Source of the DNA: Symsagittifera roscoffensis
Taxonomy: Eukaryota; Xenacoelomorpha; Acoela; Convolutidae
Direction: 5' to 3'
Assembly (NCBI RefSeq): GCF_963678635.1
Contig: NC_087062.1
Location: forward strand, 38,701,330 to 38,765,329
Length of the DNA: 64,000 nucleotides
Each line of letters starts with the position of its first letter. Positions within the stretch are counted from its first letter, which is position 1. The notes beneath the pieces were generated by a model. It had not been told where the DNA came from, made no database searches, and was given only the letters and a program-made list of their open reading frames with translations. Below, in pieces: positions 57,251-64,000 of this stretch. Both the position numbers and the translations under genes were made by a program.

Positions 57251-57319
57251 CATATATGTATATATGTAGTAGCGTTTAAATTATATCTTTTAATTACTTG
57301 ATTTGATTTCACTAGAATA

Positions 57320-57510
57320 GAAATTTACTAAATCAGTGTTTGGGATTAATGGAATCCCAATTACTGACCAGTTTTTGGGATCGATGAAATCCCAAATACT
57401 GAACTAATTCGACGATTTGCTATGCGTTGTGTTTCTAATCACTCTCAACCTAATGACTTCAAATAATGATTTTATTCCATATTAATTCTATATTATTCCA
57501 GTTTTTGGGA
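57320..57510. repeat. Three copies of CAGTNTTTGGGAT
   Basis: CAGTGTTTGGGATTAATGGAA, CAGTTTTTGGGATCGATGAA and CAGTTTTTGGGATTCTA; the first two are followed by ATCCCAA..ACTGA, each making a short TTGGGAT/ATCCCAA inverted repeat. Confidence 0.55.
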
Positions 57511-57714
57511 TTCTATCAATCGTCCAAGTTCAACACGAGGGGGGGGGGGGGGTATTTATTGGTGCGTTTTGGGGAGGAGGTTAATGATTGTAACCCCCAG
57601 TTTACCGCCCCCTCTTTAATTAGTAAAAGGCATAGCATTCATTTTGCAATTATCCTGCTAAATTTGCAAAATTTCTGCAAAATTAATCGAAAGTAGTTCC
57701 AAAATTTTAGTTCA

Positions 57715-58570
57715 AAAAGAATCGATTAGAATGGATTATCTTGGCAAAATTATTCGATTTCAGTGCCAAAAATAATGGATTATAAGCGATTTTAATGGAT
57801 TATAATATTTTGTTTTTTTTTCTCAAAAATAATCCGTTTTAATGGCAAATTAATCGATTTCGTGGTCAGAACTTTGCAGCTGTAATGGAAATTAATGAAT
57901 TATTTTTGTCACGGGTATCCATTTTAATCAATTAGAATCCATGGCGCTCGGTGCGGGGACACAACAGTTTTTTATGAGCATGCAAGTTAAATATCGCAAC
58001 ACACTGAATCTACCCCGCATCCAGTTTCAAGTGAAATAATCTATTATCATATGATTTTACTAACAGTCTTACAAAAAGTGAGAAAAATTGAATTCAATCA
58101 GTTAATAATCGATCATAATCTCCCTTTTTGAAATCAAATTGAATCATTTATAATAAATTATAATAGATCATAATCAATTATGTATATCCGAATTTTTGAA
58201 TTATTAGTTTTGCAGAAAAATCCATTATAATCGATTATAATGGTCTATAATCCCTTTTTTTGCAGATTTTTTCTTAGAATTTTCGACCTGAATTAATTGT
58301 ATTTTATGTTTTTCGTAGATGTTGATTTATGTGAAAAATGGCAAAAAATGTTGTAACAGTTTTCAAATCAATTCAAAATTACAACGTATGTTTTTTTTTC
58401 TTCTTGACTATAGTTGTTTCATGATGCACACTTTAAGTTTTTTATGACCAGCAAACCATCAGCACACTGCTTTAGTTTCATGAATTATAGAGAAGAGTTA
58501 TTTTTCACAGAAATAAGGACAATAAACTGAAAAAATTGATTACGATTGATTATAGGAGATTATAAAAGAT
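57715..58570. repeat. ATTATAAT-rich degenerate simple repeat tract
   Basis: Dozens of short variants of ATGGATTATAA, AATCGATTATAAT and AATTGATTATAA. The tract resumes after the HINE insertion, at 59109-59310. The units are nearly self-complementary, so the tract can form many small hairpins. Confidence 0.65.
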
Positions 58571-59107
58571 TACAAGACTGCTCGTATCAGGGCGAAGCCA
58601 TGAATGTTCCGACAGCCTATTAAGGTCTATGGAGCAGTAATAACATTAAAAAATTAAAAGTAATAAAACAAAATGAAATTTTTTTCTTTAATTTGAAATT
58701 TCTTTAAATAAAAATCATCCGCCCACTCGCCATATAAAGTACAAAAGCATAGATTTCGCTACTTGTAACAAATCAATTATGGCAAATAAGCTTCGTTAAA
58801 CCAATTTGGAACGATTTCTAAGACGGATTAACTCTCCGCTTATTACGCGTTAATAGCGCGAATTATATCGCGCGTTAATTGTCCCAAATTGGCCAAAATG
58901 GCAATCTTTAAACCCCCATAACTTTACGAAAAAAGATCACAGGTGAAATATCTTTTCAAATTTGAGCTCAGGACAACAATACCTTTCGAATGATATAAAC
59001 AAATTCCGTCAAAAATGGCTAGTTAAAAAGTCGAAATTTGTCTGAAGAAAAAAAACCCACCCCGAGCACAAATATTCCGTTACTTTCGTATCGAAAGTCG
59101 GAACAAT
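58571..59107 (-). mobile_element. Full-length HINE copy inserted in the ATTATAAT tract
   Basis: Starts CAAGACTGCTCGTATCAGGG and ends CGAAAGTCGGAACA, with flanks AGATTA and ATAAGAGATTATAA. On the element strand the sequence reads T|TGTTCCGAC..CAGTCTTG|T, the T-T insertion expected for Helentron-type transposition with no target duplication. Confidence 0.88.
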
Positions 59108-60267
59108 AAGAGATTATAAGCGATCAAAAGAGATCTTCGGGAAAATTATACTCAATTATAATTGATTATAATTTATTATAATGTCACAAAAAATGTTATT
59201 TTTATAATGGATTATAAATCTGTTAAACATCTAAAATTGTCGCTTATAATTGTTTTTAATTTTGAAAAAAAAAACAATTATCATTGTAATATAATCCATT
59301 ATTTTCTCTTTTTACTGAGTGCGGGGCGTTATAGTCTTTATTTCTGGTCTGTAACTTGACCGGCATTACATCTTTTGATTATCAATAACAATTTCCAGGC
59401 TCTATGGGTACTGCCGTAGCAGAGTCACAATCTCCATGCTTCTGGAAAAATTGCTAATATATTTCATTTTCACCGATAGTATGAGTTTCAGTCTCAATTT
59501 TCGCCTGATCAAAAATTTTCAAACGATTGTTTTAGGCGCTGTTTTCCATTTTGATTCTCTTTTTTCTTCCAATCTAGTTACCCAGTCTGCATTTTATATC
59601 CCATCGAGCTATAGCATTTTTGGCCGTAGTTCCATGGACAAACGTACCGCTCCAAATGGTGAAACTTGTGTTTGGTTGCCTCTTTTGGTGGGCTTCTTGT
59701 CGCTAAATCCATTCGTTATGCCTCCAGACACTTTTTAGTTCGTTTGATACTTCCTGGTCGATCTTCTGCTCTTCGATTGCCTTCACCGAGTGTTTGATTG
59801 GTTCATTGTATCTCACCGTCTGTCTGTTCTTGATCGTTCTCATATTTTTGTAAGTTTTCTTTTTTTAAACGTTTCCTCTTATTCTTCTTGGCACTCGTTT
59901 GCTTCTGATGTGTTCAATCCCACAGATGACGCTTCTCCCTGTTCATTCGTTGAGATTGATTCGATACTACTCTCTGAGCATTTTCGCTCTGATTCTATTT
60001 CTCTCGATAAAGGCAAGAGAAAAATTTGTGTTGCCATTTCAAATCTCTCCCCATACGCTTTCGTGTTTTTGAACTCCTTTAGTTTTTCCTCTGATGTCAT
60101 CGGTTTTTCGAAGAGTTTTTTCTTTTGTTGTTTTTGTTTTTTTTTTCGTTCGATTGATGTTGACAATGTCGGCATTTTGGCCTTTGCCAGAGTACTTGGT
60201 CCTGCTTGACTCCAATATCATTTTCTAGTCGTTGCTTTAGCTCTTCTAACTTTTTCTGCTGTCGGCT

Positions 60268-60781
60268 TATTGTTCCGACTTTCGATACGAAAGTAACGGA
60301 ATATTTGTGTTCGGGGTGGGTTTTTTTTCTTAGACAAATTTCGACTTTTTAACTAGCCATTTTTGACAAAATTTTTTAATATCATTCGAAAGCTATTGTT
60401 GTCCTGAGCTTAAGTTTGAAAAGATATTCCACCTGTGATCATTTTTCGTGAAGTTATGAGGGTTTAAAGATTGCCATTTTGGCCATTTTGACCAATTTGG
60501 TACAATTAACGCGCGATATAATTCGCGCTATTAACGCGTAAGCGGAGATTTAATCCGTCTTAGAAATCGTTCCAAATTAGTTGGAAGAAGCTTATGTGCC
60601 ATAATTGATTTGTTACAAGGAGCGAAATCTACCCTTTTGTACTTTATATGGCGTGTGGGGGGGGGGGTGATTTCATAAAAAATTTCAAATTTTAAATTTT
60701 TTTTTCATTTTTATTACATTTTATTAAACATTAAAAGGCAGTCGGAACATTCAGGGCTTCGCCCTGATACGAGCAGTCTTG
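60268..60781 (+). mobile_element. Full-length HINE copy
   Basis: TGTTCCGACTTTCGATACGA at the 5' end; GGCAGTCGGAACATTCAGGG, hairpin CAGGGCTTCGCCCTG and ATACGAGCAGTCTTG at the 3' end, followed by T. About 514 bases. A G-run at 60656-60668 marks the variable part of the family. Confidence 0.88.
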
Positions 60782-61530
60782 TTTTTCTTCTCTGATTGTG
60801 TCATTTTTACTTCAGTTTTATTGACTTGTTTTTTTTCGATATCACCACTGTTTCGCTTTCTGAAAATCTCCTATAATTGGATCATTTGGATGAAACTGGG
60901 TTATGCAAGAGATTGATTCCGATCCTGGTAGCGCCGTATAGAATGACGCTTCCATTTTTGCTGGTTTGACTCTCTGTTGTGGGTGGACATTTTTTATCTT
61001 CTCCGACGAGTTCTTCTTCTTTTCGTCGTTCAAGTCACCCTTCGCAATTAAAACGTCGTAATTCTTTCACAGCCTCCTTTTTCATTGTAACCTTCGATTC
61101 CGTTTCTTTATCTTATTTGTACTGCTTTTGCAGACATCTGTGTGTTCCTTGATATTTTCAAGTCTTTTTCTGCCAACCACAGTTTTCCGATCTGTAAAAC
61201 CTAATTTGTTTCTCTTTGGGTTTACTTTTTGCTTTTTCCTCTACAAATCTATTTTTTCCAGCGAAGTCAGATTCTTTTTTGAGCTCCAGATTCATTTCCA
61301 TTGATGCGTCCAAACGTCGTTTCTGGCTTTGTCTCTTTGTGTTCCTTACCATGCTGTAATTGGCTTGAGAAAGTTTTCCATTTTACGTTCTCTTCCCGTC
61401 TTTTCTGTTTTCAATTTGCTGTTTGAACCATGGGCTGATCTGTTTTTTCCTCACAACCTCTGCTTTTGATCTGCGTTGATCAAGGAGTCTCTTCCGCTGT
61501 GAGACTGTTAATGCTGAGCTTTCCAAATAT

Positions 61531-61984
61531 CAGGGGCGGATTTAAGGGGGGGCGGGGGGTTTCGGACGCCCTTCTCCCCCCCCCCCCCCCCCCCCCCCTC
61601 AAGGATTCGACCCCCTGCCGACCCAAAGGGTCCCCCCTTTGATACTTTTTCAGAAATCCATTTTTGGCCGACCGACCCTAAAATTTTTCTAAAGGCGCCT
61701 TTGGCGCCAATATATACTAACTTTGAGGGGGAACGCGCGCCAAAAAAAAAACGCGATTTTTTTGTCAAAGTTTTTCAAAAATTGCCCAAAAACGGCTTTT
61801 TTGACTGTTTTTTCAAAAATTTGCCTGCGGCCCAGTAAATTTAGCCAAAGTAGGGGCAAAACAGTGCTTTGGGAGAGCTCGAAAAATCAATTTGGTCGAC
61901 CTAAAAAAAAGTCGTCTTTTTTTTGAAAATTTTTTGAAAATCCCGCCCCCCCCCCCCCTCGAGAAAATCCTAGATCCGCCCCTG
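61531..61984 (+). mobile_element. Complete hAT MITE with perfect 8-bp target duplication
   Basis: Terminal repeats CAGGGGCGGATTTA / CTAGATCCGCCCCTG and flanking CCAAATAT on both sides (61523-61530 and 61985-61992). 454 bases, no transposase, with long C-runs at 61577-61597 and 61944-61958. The non-repetitive target duplication makes this the best type copy for the family in the window. Confidence 0.93.
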
Positions 61985-62460
61985 CCAAATATTAAACATA
62001 ACTTGAGTATTTGCTTTAAGTATGAACTGATCTCTGAAGATCTTCGAAAATGGTGTTGGAGTCTTTTGAAGTGGGCTTCTAATAAAGTTCTGTTCATCGT
62101 AATCTGGCTTGCCCAACTTAGTTCGCGAATTGTCAAATTACGATCAATTTTGATCATTTTGCTTTTTTTTCAATAGCATTACCCCATTGCCAATTCGTTG
62201 TGCGTTCAACCAAACTTCAACCTCTGTGGTCTCCCTCAGGCCAAAAAAACGGCAGCTGGAACATTACTTTCACTAACCTCCAGCTGGAGCAAGATTTCGT
62301 GCACATACCACGGCGGCTGTTTTTTCTATTTCCTTTCTTTGGGCTGTTGTTGTCGTCCATCGCATCCTCGCAGTCCGTTTTTTTTTGTTAAAATTGGCCA
62401 AGTTGGTTTTGCTCTTCTGAATTAGAGCATTGCAGCAGATCTGCGAATGATTTAGTCTGT

Positions 62461-63907
62461 TTGTGGAGCTTTCTCTCTTTATCCCATCTCGCAGTGACAG
62501 ACAAACTCCATATCAGTTTCATCGGCTACTTCTGTTGTGCTTCAATGGTCAATTCCGTGCACACCCTCATCGATGGTCCATGCATATACACTTCATTTTT
62601 TCCCGCTCTCTCGTTCGATTTTTCTAAGCCTGCTTAATAGGAAGGATTTTGTACGCTTACCGTCGGTCCCCCACTTTGTTCAATCGATAAAATTTCCTTT
62701 TTCGTTTCTGCTTTCTAACAGTCTGTTGCTATAGCAACTCAATTGGCCATTAGGACGACGTAATTTGCAGTGAGAATATTCAAAACTTTTTAGTTGCCTT
62801 TGAGCTGTACTGGTTCACTAAATCGACTGTTTATGCAGCCTAGTGCTCCATTAAGCGTTTCAGTCGGTGCTGCTACGAATTCCCATCCTGCTCGATTCAT
62901 CCCACTGTTACCTCCATTTGTCCTCGAGAGATAATCTACAATTTTTTACCTCAATGCCACGCAAAAATTTAATTTATTTTAAACGGCAGTAACCTATCAG
63001 TCCTTCGAGTTAGCCTAGATTGATAGATTCTATAGGCTCTATTTGCAATAAAAGCTGACAATAGCGTTTGGTGATCTGAGGCTACTATGAAATGTCTTCC
63101 CTGCGATTACTTTTTAACCGTATCTTTTGTCCAGACTACCCTAACTATTTCTCACTCAATCGTTTAATATTTCTTTTTCGGTGGTTGATAAATCTCATTG
63201 CAAACAATTCAGAAACCAAATGCACTTTTTTCGGATTTTCGTTCTAAGATAGCGCCTAAAACGTTGTTGCTAACTTCAGATTTTAAGCCTTGATTTTGGT
63301 TGTACTAATTAATTTCTGCTAATAAACTTCGCCAACGCTTTTTGAATTTTTCAAATGTTTCCGTGTGTACAGTCGTCCAGTTCAAATGTTTATTTTAGTT
63401 GTTTTTAATCACTTCTTTTTATTTTCTTCTTTAATTAGTTATTTTAATTGTTTGGTTGAGTTACTGCGCTAATTATGAATTTCGCTATATAGTTTTGGCT
63501 GCCTAGAAATTTTTTTAGTTATATAGATTCTTTGAGGTGTTTAACGTTAAGTTTTTTTGCTTTGAAACTTTCGGTATATCCCTTTTTATCGACGAAGATT
63601 GCCCTTGACAATTGACTTGATTTTTCAGGAACCGACGTTAATTTCAATGCTGGATTCTCTTCATTGAATTTTTTTCAAACATTTTACATTTACTGTATGT
63701 GTTATTCAACTACCCACTTACACAATCAAAAGTTCATCTAGAAAGCAAAGTGTTTTCTTTGCCTTGTTTAAGATTCAGACCATTGCCTTCTAAAACTTTG
63801 CTTGTGCGCGAGCCAGCTCATAAAAGTCTGTGAGTCTCTATTGCGCTCCCCTCGAAAATTATGAAGTGTCAGAGGTTAGCTTTTTCCGCAGCCAATTTCA
63901 TGTTGTT
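62461..63907. other. No gene supported
   Basis: T-rich sequence with one short hydrophobic frame (62537-62734, plus), no recognised domain. Confidence 0.35.
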
Positions 63908-64000
63908 ATTGTTCCGACTTTCGATACGAAAGTAACGGAATATTTGTGCTCGGGGGTGTGTTTTTTTTTCTTCAGACAAATTTTGACTTTGTAACTAGCC
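63908..64000 (+). mobile_element. HINE copy, cut by the window end
   Basis: Starts TTGTTCCGACTTTCGATACG and continues GGAATATTTGTGCTCGGGG up to AACTAGCC at the last base. Nearly identical to the first 95 bases of the other young copies. Confidence 0.9.

Larger units (their letters stand above)
59440..62460 (-). pseudogene. Decayed lysine-rich coding region, interrupted by two transposons
   Basis: On the minus strand, short protein-like frames follow one another: 62400-62200 (KKGNRKNSRRGMCTKSC), 61352-61158 (KRQSQKRRLDASMEMNLELK), 61033-60842 (ASFYTALPGSESISCITQF), 60175-59879 (SEEKLKEFKNTKAYGERFEM) and 59850-59440 (TIWSGTFVHGTTAKNAIARW). Frames are separated by stops and shifts, and no domain is recognised. 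A HINE (60268-60783) and a hAT MITE (61531-61984) sit inside it. Likely an old LINE or other transposon ORF; it could be a pseudogene of a host gene. Confidence 0.35.

Overview
The window is nuclear DNA from an animal, most likely an invertebrate. It is AT-rich, has spliced genes with GT-AG introns of up to 13.6 kb, and most of its length is transposon-derived. I cannot name the phylum. No bacterial, phage, CRISPR or operon features are present; long ORFs occur only as exons or transposon fragments.

Two host genes are clear. (1) On the plus strand, three exons (16810-17241, 30809-31034, 31275-31910) encode TM2 to the C-terminus of a class A (rhodopsin-like) GPCR. It has the D2.50, N-R-W (DRY position), C-V-C-P and NPxxY motifs but lacks the usual TM3 cysteine, the TM4 tryptophan and the TM5 proline. 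A 200-N gap inside its first visible exon looks artefactual. The TM1 exon was not found. (2) On the minus strand, two exons (44871-43101 and 41155-39930) encode a 998-residue three-zinc-finger Kruppel-like factor whose fingers resemble KLF15 most closely.

The rest is mainly mobile DNA. 0-16.8 kb: a nested pair of short Helitron-like elements, an inverted-repeat element, a decayed Bel/Pao retrotransposon, a possible LINE fragment and a three-unit tandem array derived from the Helitron-like family. 17.2-30.8 kb (the GPCR intron): a 0.48 kb near-palindrome, a 1.1 kb tandem duplication of degenerate minisatellite, a TA-flanked 696-bp foldback MITE, three Helitron-like copies at 24.4-26.5 kb, and a 1.7 kb element whose arms carry AACCCC arrays around a FLYWCH zinc-finger ORF. 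34-39 kb: more Helitron-like copies and hAT MITEs. 47.5-52.3 kb: a minus-strand LTR element with two apparently identical 1,020-bp LTRs but no recognisable pol. 54.6-64 kb: more Helitron-like copies, one of them inside an ATTATAAT-rich low-complexity tract and another inside a decayed lysine-rich coding region that also holds a hAT MITE with a perfect 8-bp target duplication.

The dominant repeat family (about 510-540 bp, roughly 20 copies or fragments) has the layout of non-autonomous Helentron elements (HINEs): asymmetric inverted repeats, a 3' hairpin ending in CTTG, and insertion between T and T. I saw no Rep/helicase partner in the window.
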